Of a stretch of DNA of 64,000 bases, positions 47,534-57,141 are shown piece after piece. The first letter of the stretch is position 1. Every line of letters begins with the position of its first letter. The notes beneath the pieces were generated by a model that saw nothing but the letters and a program-made list of their open reading frames with translations, ran no database searches and was not told where the DNA came from. Source of the stretch: Shewanella litorisediminis (GTDB taxonomy: Bacteria > Pseudomonadota > Gammaproteobacteria > Enterobacterales > Shewanellaceae); assembly GCF_016834455.1 (NCBI RefSeq), contig NZ_CP069213.1:2790501-2854500 (forward strand), read 5' to 3'. The translations under genes and the position numbers were made by a program.

Positions 47534-48259
47534 TCAGTCAGAGGCTGGCACTGTCTCCAACACTTCAGCGGCCTCTGGACACATTGGGTTGACGAACACC
47601 CCGACAGGAAATTCCATCAAATGAGTGGAAGAGAACTGCAGGTTTTCCCGCATCTCCTTTGGCAGGGTAAGAACACTTAATGCGTCGCTGTCGCCAAACG
47701 CGTAGTCAACCCGCCCTTTACTGAGCATCCTTAATCCGGTTGATATGTCGCCGACAAACTCAATAGTCAGCCCCGCATCCGTAAATTGCTGTAAAAAGCT
47801 GCCGTCTACTTTTGAACGAAGCAAGGCAATTTTTCCGCCCCCCAGCTCGGATAGATCCTTCCACACGAAGGGGTCTTCTTGACGACGACGAAATATTCCC
47901 AGCGAGACGAGGGAGTCTGATAGAAGGACAAATCGCGACTCTTCTCTGACGATATCTGGTGGGGGATAGAAAGATGCACACCAGTTCCCTGCCAGAATCT
48001 CACTCTGTGCCCGTGCAGAGGGCAAAAACAAAGGCTGAAGTTCAAACTCAAGGTGTTTTGAGTGTAAATACTTTTGCAAGGCTCTAAAACTACTGCCTTT
48101 ATCTGCCTGTGTTTCTGTCGTGAATGGTGGATATTCCAACGCGATAACGGCCAAGGTTTTTGACCCCTCCTGCGCTACCACGTCAGATTGCGCGCCAAAC
48201 GCCAACACAAGCAGCAATGCAGACGACATAAAAGGTACACAGACTCCAGCAGTATTCAC
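47534..48259 (-). CDS. Periplasmic solute-binding protein, SBP_bac_3 family
   Basis: A 241-residue protein of the family-3 extracellular solute-binding type. A signal sequence (about 1-30) precedes the two-lobed domain; the opening KTLAVIALEYPPFTTE and DYAFGDSDAL are typical. The GTG start at 48257-48259 has AAAGGAG 8 nt upstream. No ABC permease or ATPase gene is nearby, so it is an orphan that may feed a sensory protein instead. It lies convergent to the cyanophycinase-like gene, 16 bp apart. Confidence 0.82.
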   Translation of the reverse strand: MNTAGVCVPFMSSALLLVLAFGAQSDVVAQEGSKTLAVIALEYPPFTTETQADKGSSFRALQKYLHSKHLEFELQPLFLPSARAQSEILAGNWCASFYPPPDIVREESRFVLLSDSLVSLGIFRRRQEDPFVWKDLSELGGGKIALLRSKVDGSFLQQFTDAGLTIEFVGDISTGLRMLSKGRVDYAFGDSDALSVLTLPKEMRENLQFSSTHLMEFPVGVFVNPMCPEAAEVLETVPASD

Positions 48260-48724
48260 AAGGATCGCTCCTTTGATAGCAGAACTTCTATGAGTCTAAT
48301 GCTGTCTTGCCCTTATCGCGACTCACTCGTCAAAAAACACCGGCAAACTTGCCCTGCTTGTAAGGCCGGCATGCACTTTTATAGGAAAAGACGTGTCGAT
48401 GAGCGCGGGAAAAGACGCTGCTTTCAGCTCAGACAATCTGTGAAGGACGCAAACTGTGTATGCCAAAAAGCCCATTCTTAAGCCTCAGTGAGCCACTAAC
48501 ACACATGTTGTGTGCAGTGCGGTATACCCGGGCTTTCAGAGCCTATACTTGCTCAGAGTGCCCAGACCACAGCCGGGGAGGCAACGCCTGACCAGACCAT
48601 GCTGACCGGGCCATGCTGACGAGAGCGGCGCCCTTCTTCTCAAAGGCAGTGATCCCTTGGCTGCCCATGGGCGTATTTGCTGGATTGACGCAGTATTAGC
48701 AACAGTTCAAAGGATGTCATCCCC
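48260..48724. other. Gap between solute-binding protein and DUF6436 genes
   Basis: This 465-bp stretch has a small frame at 48290-48481 (63 codons) with CPAC and CVC motifs, like a zinc ribbon, but no ribosome binding site. I do not call it a gene. The right part (48,530-48,720) is GC-rich with no visible gene. Confidence 0.45.
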
Positions 48725-49306
48725 ATGACCAAAAAGCGCATGAGCATGCTTATTCTGTCAGGCTGGCTGGTTTCGGTGCTGTTGGCATTTTGGTGGTTGG
48801 AGCTTCGCCATATCAGCAAAATGGAGCCGTCGCTGCTCAACCAGCAAAGCGTGGAGCGAGAGGTCGCTGACCTAATCAAAGCCTCTGCCAGCAGCACAGC
48901 TGATGGCGGCGCCCCCGTGGTGGTGCATTTTATCGACCCGGGCTGCGACTGCAGCGATGATACCTACGCGCACCTTGAGCAGCTGACAACATCCACACTC
49001 AGCAAAGTGTCCGCGAAGCTGCCGCAGCACACCAATTTGCTATACACCCAAAGCAATACCGGGCTTCCGGATACGCTCAAACAAATGAAACGGATTACAC
49101 TCAATGAGGTGCCGGAAGTTACGCCGGTCGTGGGGGTTTGGAAGGCCGATGGCACCCTGGTTTACCTTGGTGCCTATTCCACTGGCCCCAGCTGCGGCTC
49201 GGGAGCCGATTTACTGCGCGAAGCACTGTTGAATGCTGCCGGTGAACCTTTGCCAATGCCTGATTGGCCAATTCAGGTGTCCTGCCATTGCCGTTGGAGC
49301 ACCTGA
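48725..49306 (+). CDS. DUF6436 family membrane-anchored thioredoxin-like protein
   Basis: A 193-residue protein with one N-terminal membrane anchor (about 8-26) and a periplasmic domain matching the DUF6436 family as I know it, of thioredoxin-like character. The Cys-rich site DPGCDCSDD (about 72-80) sits where a redox motif would be, with three later Cys (CGSG; CHC). A redox or metal role is possible but unproven. AAAGGATG lies upstream of the ATG. The gene precedes the chemotaxis receptor by 75 bp in the same direction. Confidence 0.75.
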   Translation: MTKKRMSMLILSGWLVSVLLAFWWLELRHISKMEPSLLNQQSVEREVADLIKASASSTADGGAPVVVHFIDPGCDCSDDTYAHLEQLTTSTLSKVSAKLPQHTNLLYTQSNTGLPDTLKQMKRITLNEVPEVTPVVGVWKADGTLVYLGAYSTGPSCGSGADLLREALLNAAGEPLPMPDWPIQVSCHCRWST

Positions 49307-49381
49307 GAAGGGCCTCAATCACAGCTCATGTTTTCAGACAACGGCTTACTTGCCCACTCAAATGGAGAGTCTCAACAGAAA

Positions 49382-50884
49382 ATGAATACCTTAAGCACTG
49401 AGATGATGCGGGATCATTACATTAAATCAGACACCATTATGTTTTCGGTGCTGGTCATGATGTTCCTCTATGCACTGGGCCTGGCGGGCGTTTTCGGTAA
49501 CTGGACCGTGGCCATCATAGTTGGCCTGCTGACAACCATAGCGGCAGGCGCCATCCGGGCACTCAGCCCGGGTGAGCGCATAACCCGGGTGACCATGGGG
49601 CTGGCATTTATGGTGATGGTCACCCTGCATGTACACCTGTCTCGCGGCATGATAGAGATGCATTTTGGCTACTTTGCCTGCCTCGCGATGCTGCTCTACT
49701 GCCGGGACTGGCTGCCTATCATCGCGTCTGCGGCTCTTGCCGCCGTGCTGCATGTGGGACTCTTTTGGTGGCAAACCACCGGTGGCAGTGTCTTTATGCT
49801 CGACAGCGCAGAACGCTCCTGGGGGATCATCTTTATCCACGCCGGCTATGTGGTGGTTGAGACGCTGGTGTTGGTGGTGATGGCCAAAAACCTGCACCGC
49901 CAGGCGGAGGTTTCTTTTGACATCCAGGCAGTCGCCCACCATCTCACCGGCGAGCAAATCGACCTCACCCACAGAACCCAAGCCAGCAGCAACGATCAAA
50001 GCCGCGCATTCAATGGCTTTTTGGACCATCTTCAGGGCATGGTTGGACGAATGGCCTCGGCGGGAGATAAACTGACTCAGCTCAGTACCAGGCTGCACGA
50101 TTCCATGTCTGGGGTAAATGGCCGCATGAAGCTGCAGCACAACCAAATCGATATCATCGCCACCGCTGTGGGCAATGTCAGCGAGGCGGTGAGACAGATT
50201 TCAGACAACGCCAACGATGCCTCGGCCGCCGTGAGCGATGCCGATGCGAAATCCCGGGATGGCTCTGCGCTTAGCCGCAAAACCCTCGATGAAGTCCGTA
50301 CACTGGCAAACGCCATTGAGCTTGCCGCAGAAGCCAGCAGTCGCCTGGCCGAAGACAGCAAAAGCATTGGCAAAGTGCTGGATGTGATAAAAAGCATTGC
50401 TGAACAAACCAACCTGTTGGCGCTAAACGCCGCCATTGAGGCCGCCCGGGCCGGAGAACAGGGACGGGGCTTTGCCGTAGTGGCAGACGAAGTGCGAAGC
50501 CTCGCATCCAAGACACAGCAGTCCACCGAAGAAATTCACAACATGATCCAACGTCTGCAAGCCCGCAGTGATGATGCCGTGAACGCCATGTCAACCAGCC
50601 AAAAGAGTGTGACCCAATGTGTCGCCTTTACGCAGCAGACCGACGAAAGACTTGGCCAGGTACGACAATCCCTGCAGCAGATTGTGGAAATCAGCAGCCA
50701 AATCGCCAGCTCTACCGCGGAACAAATGCAGGCAATCGGGGAAATCAGTCAAAATGCGCTGAGCATCCGGCTGCTCAGCGATGACAACAATAATGAACTT
50801 GATAGGGTGGTGGATGAAGTCGCCGAAGCCACCGGCCTTGCGGGCCTTATCCACTCAGATATGAAGCGTTTTCATACCGGCTGA
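49382..50884 (+). CDS. Methyl-accepting chemotaxis protein
   Basis: A 500-residue chemoreceptor with about five to six membrane helices in its first 190 residues and no large periplasmic ligand domain, so it may sense a membrane or redox signal. The cytoplasmic signalling hairpin tip is [40 protein letters not shown], the conserved MCP region. Coiled coils flank it. The ATG at 49382 is preferred; an ATG at 49328 would add 18 residues and has no better ribosome site. A strong terminator follows. Confidence 0.95.
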   Translation: MNTLSTEMMRDHYIKSDTIMFSVLVMMFLYALGLAGVFGNWTVAIIVGLLTTIAAGAIRALSPGERITRVTMGLAFMVMVTLHVHLSRGMIEMHFGYFACLAMLLYCRDWLPIIASAALAAVLHVGLFWWQTTGGSVFMLDSAERSWGIIFIHAGYVVVETLVLVVMAKNLHRQAEVSFDIQAVAHHLTGEQIDLTHRTQASSNDQSRAFNGFLDHLQGMVGRMASAGDKLTQLSTRLHDSMSGVNGRMKLQHNQIDIIATAVGNVSEAVRQISDNANDASAAVSDADAKSRDGSALSRKTLDEVRTLANAIELAAEASSRLAEDSKSIGKVLDVIKSIAEQTNLLALNAAIEAARAGEQGRGFAVVADEVRSLASKTQQSTEEIHNMIQRLQARSDDAVNAMSTSQKSVTQCVAFTQQTDERLGQVRQSLQQIVEISSQIASSTAEQMQAIGEISQNALSIRLLSDDNNNELDRVVDEVAEATGLAGLIHSDMKRFHTG

Positions 50885-50898
50885 CATTCAATACTCAG

Positions 50899-50928
50899 AA
50901 AAAAAGACAGGGAGCCCTGTCTTTTTTT
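50899..50928 (+). terminator. Rho-independent terminator of the chemoreceptor gene
   Basis: A7-GACAGGG pairs with CCCTGTC-T7 around AG, a strong hairpin with a T-run, 15 bp past the stop. The symmetric A-run makes it bidirectional, so it may also end the minus-strand DUF3297 transcript. Confidence 0.9.
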
Positions 50929-50967
50929 ACACCATCCAGTATCTGAAATACGCAGACAGGTTGGCAA

Positions 50968-51216
50968 TTACTTGTAGAACGCTTCCACTTCGCCCTTGAT
51001 GGTCATCAGCAGTGGCTGACCACGGCGGTCGAGGGCCTTGCGGGAGGCCACTTTAATCCAGCCTTCACTGATGCAGTATTCTTCAACGTCAAAACGCTCT
51101 TTGCCATTGATACGAATGCCCACATCGTGTTCAAACACTTCTGCCACGTGGTGAGGGCTGCGTGGATCGATTGAGAGTCTGTCTGGCAGTGCTGGCGGTA
51201 CTTTGGTATCGGTCAT
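50968..51216 (-). CDS. DUF3297 family protein
   Basis: An 82-residue soluble protein of the DUF3297 family (PPALPDRLSIDPRSPHH..., VFEHDVGIRINGKERFDVEEYCISEGWIKV). Function is unknown. The ATG at 51216 matches the usual family N-terminus (MTDTKVPPALP); an ATG three codons earlier is possible. It stands alone between the chemoreceptor and the two-component genes. Confidence 0.88.
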   Translation of the reverse strand: MTDTKVPPALPDRLSIDPRSPHHVAEVFEHDVGIRINGKERFDVEEYCISEGWIKVASRKALDRRGQPLLMTIKGEVEAFYK

Positions 51217-51461
51217 AATCATCATCTTGGGTAAATAAAACCTGCGCCATTGTAGGCAATCGCCTGACCGGGCTCAATAGGCGCTTATCGTTACAGTGCC
51301 CCTGTGTGAGCCGGCACACGGCCACATCTGGCGTCTGCGCCGGGCATATCTGTGTATCTGAGTGCCCGAACTGCCATTAGCCGGTAACCCCAAAGTGCAA
51401 AAGCACAAGCAACCGAAGGGGAATTGGCCGGGCAAATCCGCGTCCCTGTGATGGCACATAC

Positions 51462-52067
51462 CTAACGCGGCAGACGCAGCTTTGACAATACAAATGCCAG
51501 CTCGGCCACATTGCTTGCGGCCATCTTTTCCAGCAGGTTCCGGCGGTGGATCTCAACCGTCCTTTGGGTAATAAACAACTCTGCAGCAATGGTTTTATTG
51601 AGTTTGCCCTCAAGCACCCTGTGCATCACATCGGTTTCTCTTGGGGACAAACTATCGAGACGCTGCTGGATCTCTGCCGACTGCTGCAGGCTGATTGCGC
51701 GCTCCGTGGCAAGCGTTGCCGCCCGGCGGAGCAATGCCAACAGTTTGTCGCCATCGACCGGCTTTTCGATAAAATCCATAGCTCCTTGCTGTATCGCCTT
51801 GACAGCCATAGAGATATTGCCATGCCCTGTCAGCATTAAGGGCACTATGGGGCTTGGCCGTGAAAAGAGCACTTCCAGCAGGCTCATCCCATCCATATCC
51901 GGCATTTGTACATCCAGTACGGCAACAGCGGGACGGGAAAAATCGACAGCAGCCAAAAAATCCTGTGCCGATGCAAAGCCCTGCGCCCTGATCCCAAGGC
52001 CTTCGAGCATCCATTTCAATGACGCCAGCACATCGGGGTCGTCATCCACCAGATACACATCAATCAT
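51462..52067 (-). CDS. FixJ/TtrR-type response regulator
   Basis: A 201-residue response regulator. The receiver domain has DDD (8-10), phospho-acceptor Asp in VLDVQMPDMDG (about 52), LMLTGHG (about 78-84) and EKPVD (Lys about 102). The C-terminal LuxR-type helix-turn-helix (about 137-195) reads LSPRETDVMHRVLEGKLNKTIAAELFITQRTVEIHR. Its start overlaps the kinase stop by 8 nt. Together they resemble TtrS-TtrR, which controls tetrathionate reduction; here the likely target is the divergent reductase operon. Confidence 0.93.
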   Translation of the reverse strand: MIDVYLVDDDPDVLASLKWMLEGLGIRAQGFASAQDFLAAVDFSRPAVAVLDVQMPDMDGMSLLEVLFSRPSPIVPLMLTGHGNISMAVKAIQQGAMDFIEKPVDGDKLLALLRRAATLATERAISLQQSAEIQQRLDSLSPRETDVMHRVLEGKLNKTIAAELFITQRTVEIHRRNLLEKMAASNVAELAFVLSKLRLPR

Positions 52068-53901
52068 TCGCGGCTCCCCGGGGCATCTCTATGCTTATCT
52101 CAAGCCCACAGGGGCTGCTGTCGATTGAGGCGTCAATCTGGCCCCCGATTTGGCCGTCGATTGAGGTGTAATCAAAACGATTATGGGCCGAAATTTTGCC
52201 GCCATGTTCTTCAACAATGCGCTTGCAAATGACCATGCCGAGCCCCAAACCGTCGGCCTTGGCCGACTCAAATGGAAAAAACAGCCTGGAAAGCTGCGCC
52301 TCAGTTAACCCACAGCCATTGTCAGACACCCGGATAAGGTAACCCGAGTCAGTGGTTTCAAGGGAAATACCGAGCCACGGCGTTGGCTGCCCGGCCATGG
52401 CATCCAGGGCATTGAGCAGTACATTCACCAACACCTGGGTCATCAGCCCGGGGTCCAGCCTCGCCTCGACCTCAGCCAGCGCCAATGAAGGTTCGAGTTT
52501 CAACCGTTTAAGCTCTGGAGAAATCAGGGCCAGAGTCTCTTCAATCAAGGTATCGACGCGGTAAGGCACGCTTCGACTTGGCTGCTGACAGAAACTGCGC
52601 AGACGGCCGATGGTCTCCTGTGCCCTGTCGACCTGTGTCAGTACCCCGCAAAGCGCCGATTTGAGCTCTGGCTCATGGTCTTTGAGCCGATACAGGCAGC
52701 CCTGGGCAAGATAGCGGATCCCCGCCAGTGGCTGCTTCAATTCATGGGAGATCCCCGACGCCATCTCTCCGGTGAGTAAAACCCGCTGGGCCCGATAAAA
52801 CTGGCGCTGCTGTTCGTTAAACGCCCGCTGGGTTTCCCGATGCTGTTCAATCTCCGTCTCCAGTGCCCGGGTACGTTTGACCACCAGCCGCTTTATCCGC
52901 AAATGATGCAGATACCCCAAAAGCAAGCACAGGAGTATCGCCCCAAACCAGGGCATGGCAGCAGAAGCGACGCGCTGCCAATTGGTTTGAAACGGCCATT
53001 CTCTTAACGTGTGTTTGAGCGCAAACACACGATTATCGTTTACCGGCACTGACCAGCCCCGATACCCGCCGCTGATGGCTGCCGCCGTGTTGGCATCCAT
53101 CGTAAGTAAGGCACCAGCCACTTCGGTTGCCAAGGCACTCTTGGTATGGCCAAGCTTGGACAAGGCGGTATAGGGGTAGAGTTCACTCGACACACCACAG
53201 GCAAATCCGGGTGTCGTGCGGGCCAGGGCAATATCAAATGCCCCCTCTGGATATTCGCCACGGGCAATGGCCTGCTCCAATACACAGGCAGGCAGAATGG
53301 CCATATCGGCCTCTTGCCGCCACAGCTTTTGCAATAGCTTGGTCTGAGGAAACCCTTCAAAGGTGAGTCCGGGTAAATCCGTGACCGGATCCAAGCCCCG
53401 CCTCACCATTTCGCCGGCAAAAATCAAAAATCCGCCAAAGGCCCGTGGATCAGTGGACACAATGTTAAGTTCGGCAAGCTGCTGCCAACGGGTGACCGAG
53501 ACGCCTGCGCGCACCACCAATGCCGAGCCCATGGCACGGGCAGGATCCCGACCGTCAGCAGGGATCAGGGTCAGCAACTGGCTTGCGCCCCACTCTTTTT
53601 TGTACCCCACGGCCACAAACTGGTTGGAGATGATGAAGTCCACGGCCTTGGCTTCAACCTGTTTATCAAGCTCCGATGGCGTCAGTGGTTCGATGCGGAT
53701 GCGGTGTCCTGTCTGCCGGGCAAGATAATCGGCTGTGGCTTGCCAGGTATTCAGGGTGTCCGAACGCTCGGCAAAGGTAAGGATGCCAATGCGCACCTCC
53801 TGCTGGCCCTGTGTTTCTTTGCCGGCAGACACCCCGGCAAAGGCCGTCGCCACTGGCAGCAACGCCAACATCAATAAAAGCCGCCACGCCTGACTCATCA
53901 T
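52060..53901 (-). CDS. TtrS-type sensor histidine kinase with periplasmic binding-protein domain
   Basis: A 613-residue sensor. After a signal peptide (1-22) comes a PhnD/TtrS-like periplasmic binding-protein domain (about 35-290: VRIGILTFAERSDTLNTW..., DFIISNQFVA, STDPRAFGGFLIFAGEM). One membrane helix (about 315-333) and a coiled coil follow. The kinase core has the phospho-acceptor His in SGISHELKQPLAGIRYL, NALDAMAG (N box), DNGCGL and GLGLGMVICKRIVEEHGG (G boxes). It probably binds a small oxyanion or organic electron acceptor. It is divergent from the flavoprotein operon, with 170 bp between. Confidence 0.93.
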   Translation of the reverse strand: MMSQAWRLLLMLALLPVATAFAGVSAGKETQGQQEVRIGILTFAERSDTLNTWQATADYLARQTGHRIRIEPLTPSELDKQVEAKAVDFIISNQFVAVGYKKEWGASQLLTLIPADGRDPARAMGSALVVRAGVSVTRWQQLAELNIVSTDPRAFGGFLIFAGEMVRRGLDPVTDLPGLTFEGFPQTKLLQKLWRQEADMAILPACVLEQAIARGEYPEGAFDIALARTTPGFACGVSSELYPYTALSKLGHTKSALATEVAGALLTMDANTAAAISGGYRGWSVPVNDNRVFALKHTLREWPFQTNWQRVASAAMPWFGAILLCLLLGYLHHLRIKRLVVKRTRALETEIEQHRETQRAFNEQQRQFYRAQRVLLTGEMASGISHELKQPLAGIRYLAQGCLYRLKDHEPELKSALCGVLTQVDRAQETIGRLRSFCQQPSRSVPYRVDTLIEETLALISPELKRLKLEPSLALAEVEARLDPGLMTQVLVNVLLNALDAMAGQPTPWLGISLETTDSGYLIRVSDNGCGLTEAQLSRLFFPFESAKADGLGLGMVICKRIVEEHGGKISAHNRFDYTSIDGQIGGQIDASIDSSPCGLEISIEMPRGAAND

Positions 53902-54071
53902 GTTCCCCGATTAGATTACACCGGGATTATCGGCCCTAACCGAGCATCACGCATCTTTAACTTCCCGGGAGTTGATCCGCTTCACAGCCTGATGTGCCTT
54001 TCGGAAAACCACTATATAGCCGCCGTCGGCTTTTTGATTCCATGGCGTTGTCATCATTAAGTGAGGCCACT

Positions 54072-55589
54072 ATGAACGAGAAAATCAAACAAAGCCGCCG
54101 CGCCTTCCTCAAGGGAGGTCTGGCACTGTCAGCCATGGGGCTGGCTCCTGCCGTGCTGGCCAAGTCCAGCGATAATGCCGCCATTCAGTGGGATGAAACC
54201 TTTGACGTTGTCGTGGTAGGCAGCGGCCTGGCGGGCACCTGCGCCGCCATCCGGGCAAAAGAAAATGGTGCCAACAACACCATTATCATTGAAAAAATGC
54301 CGGTACTCGGCGGGACGTCAGCCATCTCAGGCCTGAACTTTTCAGTGGTAAACAGCCATCTGCAAAAGGCGCAGGGGATTGAAGATTCTGCAGCCCTGTT
54401 TGCCGAAGACATCTCAAAGGCCGGCGGTTATCAGAACCACAGAGACCTGACCCTGAAAATGGCCGATACCACGACCCGGGTATTGCCCTGGGCAATCGAG
54501 CGGGGTTGCCGCTTCCATGACAAGTTAAAGAGCCTCGGTGGCCATTCGGTGCCCCGGACACTTTATCCGGTCAACGGGGGAGGCAAAGGCATACTGCGCC
54601 CCCTGCGTCGCTTCTATACCCAGGATTTACAGGGCGAAATCCGCCGCAGAGTGAAGTTTGACAAGCTGCATCTGAACGCCCAAGGCGAGGTCATGGGCAT
54701 TCAGGTAAGGGAGCAGTACTTTTTCGACCCAAATCTTGGGAATGACGACCGGGAAAACACCACTGGCACCATTAAACACTATCGGGTGACCAAGGGCGTA
54801 GTCATGGCAGTGGGCGGCTACAGCCGCGATGTGGAGTTCCGCGCCATGGAGTTTCCCAATATTCGCGACTACATACCAACCACCACACACAGGGGCGCAA
54901 CCGCTGGGGCACTCAAGTCTTTGGTTTCGGCAGGCGCCCAGACAGTTCACCTGTCTTTGATGCGCTTCGCCTTTGATATTCCAACCGAAGATTTGCAGTG
55001 GGGCGCCTTGGTTGACCCGAAAACGGGCCAGCGCTTTATCAGCGAAAAGAACAACCGTCAGGTTGTGGCAGAAGCCATCTGCAACATCATGGATCGCAAC
55101 GACGGTCGCTTCCCGCTGAATATTTACGATCAGGATGGCATCGACAACTTCCACGACAAGCAGCGCCTGCACCTCGCTCTGGAGGAAGGCATGATGGTGA
55201 AATACGACTCCATCGAGGCCCTGGCCAGAGGTGAAAGCATTGACCTTGCAGGACTTGAGGCCACGCTCAAGCGCTATAACGAGGATGCCCTGGCAGGCAA
55301 AGACAGCCAGTTCGGCAAGGACATGGGGGCGTTAAAGCAGGTAAGCGTCAAGCGAGCGCCTTTTTATGCCATCAAGGCCCGTCCGAAATTCAACTACACC
55401 CAAGGCGGCGTATTGATCAATGAAAACGCCCAGGTCATCAACAGAGACACCGCCCAACCCATCAAAGGCCTGTATGCCTGCGGCGAAGCCACAGGTGGTC
55501 TGTTTGGCCGCATTCGTTTAACTGCCTGCTCCTGCCCCGATGCGTTCGCATTTGGGGTGATAGCCGGTGAACAAGTAGCCAAGGCCTGA
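54072..55589 (+). CDS. Tat-exported FAD-dependent flavoprotein reductase (fumarate reductase-like fold)
   Basis: A 505-residue periplasmic flavoprotein of the flavocytochrome c / urocanate reductase superfamily without heme domain. It has a twin-arginine signal (QSRRAFLKGG), FAD site VVVVGSGLAGTCAA (about 46-59) and LGGTSAISG. The proton-donor region SEKNNRQ keeps an Arg at the place of Fcc3 R402. The Fcc3 H504 motif (TGGVHG) reads TGGLFG and the R544 motif NRLGGN reads IRLTAC, so fumarate is an unlikely substrate. The ATG at 54072 has GAGG 8 nt upstream. The tetraheme cytochrome gene 10 bp downstream is the likely electron donor. Confidence 0.9.
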   Translation: MNEKIKQSRRAFLKGGLALSAMGLAPAVLAKSSDNAAIQWDETFDVVVVGSGLAGTCAAIRAKENGANNTIIIEKMPVLGGTSAISGLNFSVVNSHLQKAQGIEDSAALFAEDISKAGGYQNHRDLTLKMADTTTRVLPWAIERGCRFHDKLKSLGGHSVPRTLYPVNGGGKGILRPLRRFYTQDLQGEIRRRVKFDKLHLNAQGEVMGIQVREQYFFDPNLGNDDRENTTGTIKHYRVTKGVVMAVGGYSRDVEFRAMEFPNIRDYIPTTTHRGATAGALKSLVSAGAQTVHLSLMRFAFDIPTEDLQWGALVDPKTGQRFISEKNNRQVVAEAICNIMDRNDGRFPLNIYDQDGIDNFHDKQRLHLALEEGMMVKYDSIEALARGESIDLAGLEATLKRYNEDALAGKDSQFGKDMGALKQVSVKRAPFYAIKARPKFNYTQGGVLINENAQVINRDTAQPIKGLYACGEATGGLFGRIRLTACSCPDAFAFGVIAGEQVAKA

Positions 55590-55599
55590 GGAGACACAC

Positions 55600-55968
55600 A
55601 TGAAAACCCTGATTTTATCTCTGTTGGCGCTGACGCTTGTTTCATCACCATTGCACGCTGGCGACCTTTACAAGGTGATGGGCAAGCGTGAAGGTCGCAG
55701 CAACCACAGCTTTATGTACGACGAAAAGGACTGCAAGACCTGCCACCAGGGCAGTCCCAAGGGGCCTGCCACCGAAGCGGCCTGTATCGACTGCCATGGC
55801 AGCTACGATGAAATCGCCGCCTCCACCAAGGACCAAACACCCAATCCCCATGATGCACCGCACTGGGGAGCGGATGTGCCCTGTACCGTGTGCCACAGCG
55901 AGCATCAGCCAGCCAAGGCGCTTTGCAACGACTGCCACCAGTTTGCCTTTCCAAACTTTTCAAAATAA
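55600..55968 (+). CDS. Periplasmic tetraheme cytochrome c
   Basis: A 122-residue exported cytochrome with a signal peptide (about 1-20) and four CxxCH heme sites: CKTCH, CIDCH, CTVCH and CNDCH, with extra His for bis-His ligation. It resembles the N-terminal heme domain of Fcc3 and the small tetraheme CctA. It probably passes electrons from the quinol/CymA pool to the adjacent flavoprotein. GGAG lies 9 nt upstream of the ATG. It is the second gene of a three-gene operon. Confidence 0.95.
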   Translation: MKTLILSLLALTLVSSPLHAGDLYKVMGKREGRSNHSFMYDEKDCKTCHQGSPKGPATEAACIDCHGSYDEIAASTKDQTPNPHDAPHWGADVPCTVCHSEHQPAKALCNDCHQFAFPNFSK

Positions 55969-55981
55969 TCCGGAGTAATCT

Positions 55982-57037
55982 ATGAGTGTTTTTCGTCTCT
56001 CCCTGATAAGCGCCGCACTGTTGGGTGGCCTCAGCCTGCAGGTACAGGCCACACCAGACTTTTATGGCAGGCTGGATTATTCGGTCACCCATTCAGACAC
56101 GGGCGCCGCAACCCATAAGGGCCTTGATGGCACAGTACTTGAGAACAACTTTACCCGTTTGGGTGTACGCGGCACTGAGTCCCTGACGGCGGACCTGACC
56201 CTCTTCTACCAGGTTGAAATGGGGGTCGACTCGGCCAGCGAATCAGGCAGCAGCAAGCCCTTTACCGCTCGCCCCACCTTTATCGGTGTTCGTCATGCCC
56301 AATGGGGTTCGCTGGCCGCAGGGCGCATGGAACCCGTATTCAAAATGACCAAGGGCTTCGTGGATGTGTTTGACAACTACAGTATGAAGCACGACCGCTT
56401 GATGGCCGGCGACAAGCGCTGGGGCGATTCTTTCGAATACAAGACCCCTGTGTGGCACGGCTGGCAGCTGGGCGCCAGCCTGCTGATGGAAGATAACTAT
56501 TACCAGGACAGCGACAAGCGCAAGGAGAATGGCAACTACCAACTGGCGCTGACCTTTGGCGATAAGAAGTTAAAAAACAGCAACCTGTATTTGGCAGCCG
56601 CCTACTCTGATGGCGTTGAAGACATCAAGGCCTGGCGCGCTGTGGGCCATTGGAAACTGGCCGCCCTTGGGCTTGAAAACCTGAAGTTCGGCACCCTGAT
56701 TCAACAATCAGAGCTGGCCAACCCCGCCAAACCTTACTGGCAGGACAGAGATGGCCTGGGTTTTATTGTCAGTGGCTCTTACAAGTGGGACAAGTGGCTG
56801 TTTAAAGCCCAGTATGGCAAAGACGAGTCCGGCACCGGACTTATCGCCAACCGGGTCTATTCGGCCCTGGGTCAAGCCGCGACCCAGGTGCCACATGTCA
56901 GCCAGTGGGGAGTTGGCGCGGAGTACTTTTTCTCCAAGTCGACCCGGGTACATCTGGAGGCGGGGCAGTTCGACACCAAACAATATGCTGACTTCGATGA
57001 CAATATCACCAGCATAGGTATTCGATACGACTTTTAA
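55982..57037 (+). CDS. Outer membrane porin (general Gram-negative type)
   Basis: A 351-residue 16-stranded porin. A signal peptide (1-24) is followed by beta strands typical of the porin_4 family (FYGRLDYSVTHSDTG, GLDGTVLENNFTRLGVRGTE, LFYQVEMGVDS, RHAQWGSLAAGR) and a C-terminal aromatic residue (IGIRYDF). TCCGGAG precedes the ATG. As the third gene of the reductase operon it likely admits the electron acceptor to the periplasm. Confidence 0.92.
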   Translation: MSVFRLSLISAALLGGLSLQVQATPDFYGRLDYSVTHSDTGAATHKGLDGTVLENNFTRLGVRGTESLTADLTLFYQVEMGVDSASESGSSKPFTARPTFIGVRHAQWGSLAAGRMEPVFKMTKGFVDVFDNYSMKHDRLMAGDKRWGDSFEYKTPVWHGWQLGASLLMEDNYYQDSDKRKENGNYQLALTFGDKKLKNSNLYLAAAYSDGVEDIKAWRAVGHWKLAALGLENLKFGTLIQQSELANPAKPYWQDRDGLGFIVSGSYKWDKWLFKAQYGKDESGTGLIANRVYSALGQAATQVPHVSQWGVGAEYFFSKSTRVHLEAGQFDTKQYADFDDNITSIGIRYDF

Positions 57038-57141
57038 GCTTTCTGCACTATCCAAGCTCAGGTCCGGTGGATGAGTATCTTCGCCGCCGGACCTGACAGC
57101 CTGACTGATGATCTGGTCAAGTCGCCGCTTAAAACGGCGCC

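Noticed and set aside
48290..48481. 63-codon frame with CPAC and CVC motifs
   Set aside because: No ribosome binding site, and the zinc-ribbon resemblance is weak.
54072..55589. Calling the flavoprotein a fumarate reductase
   Set aside because: The His and Arg motifs needed for fumarate reduction in Fcc3 are not conserved.
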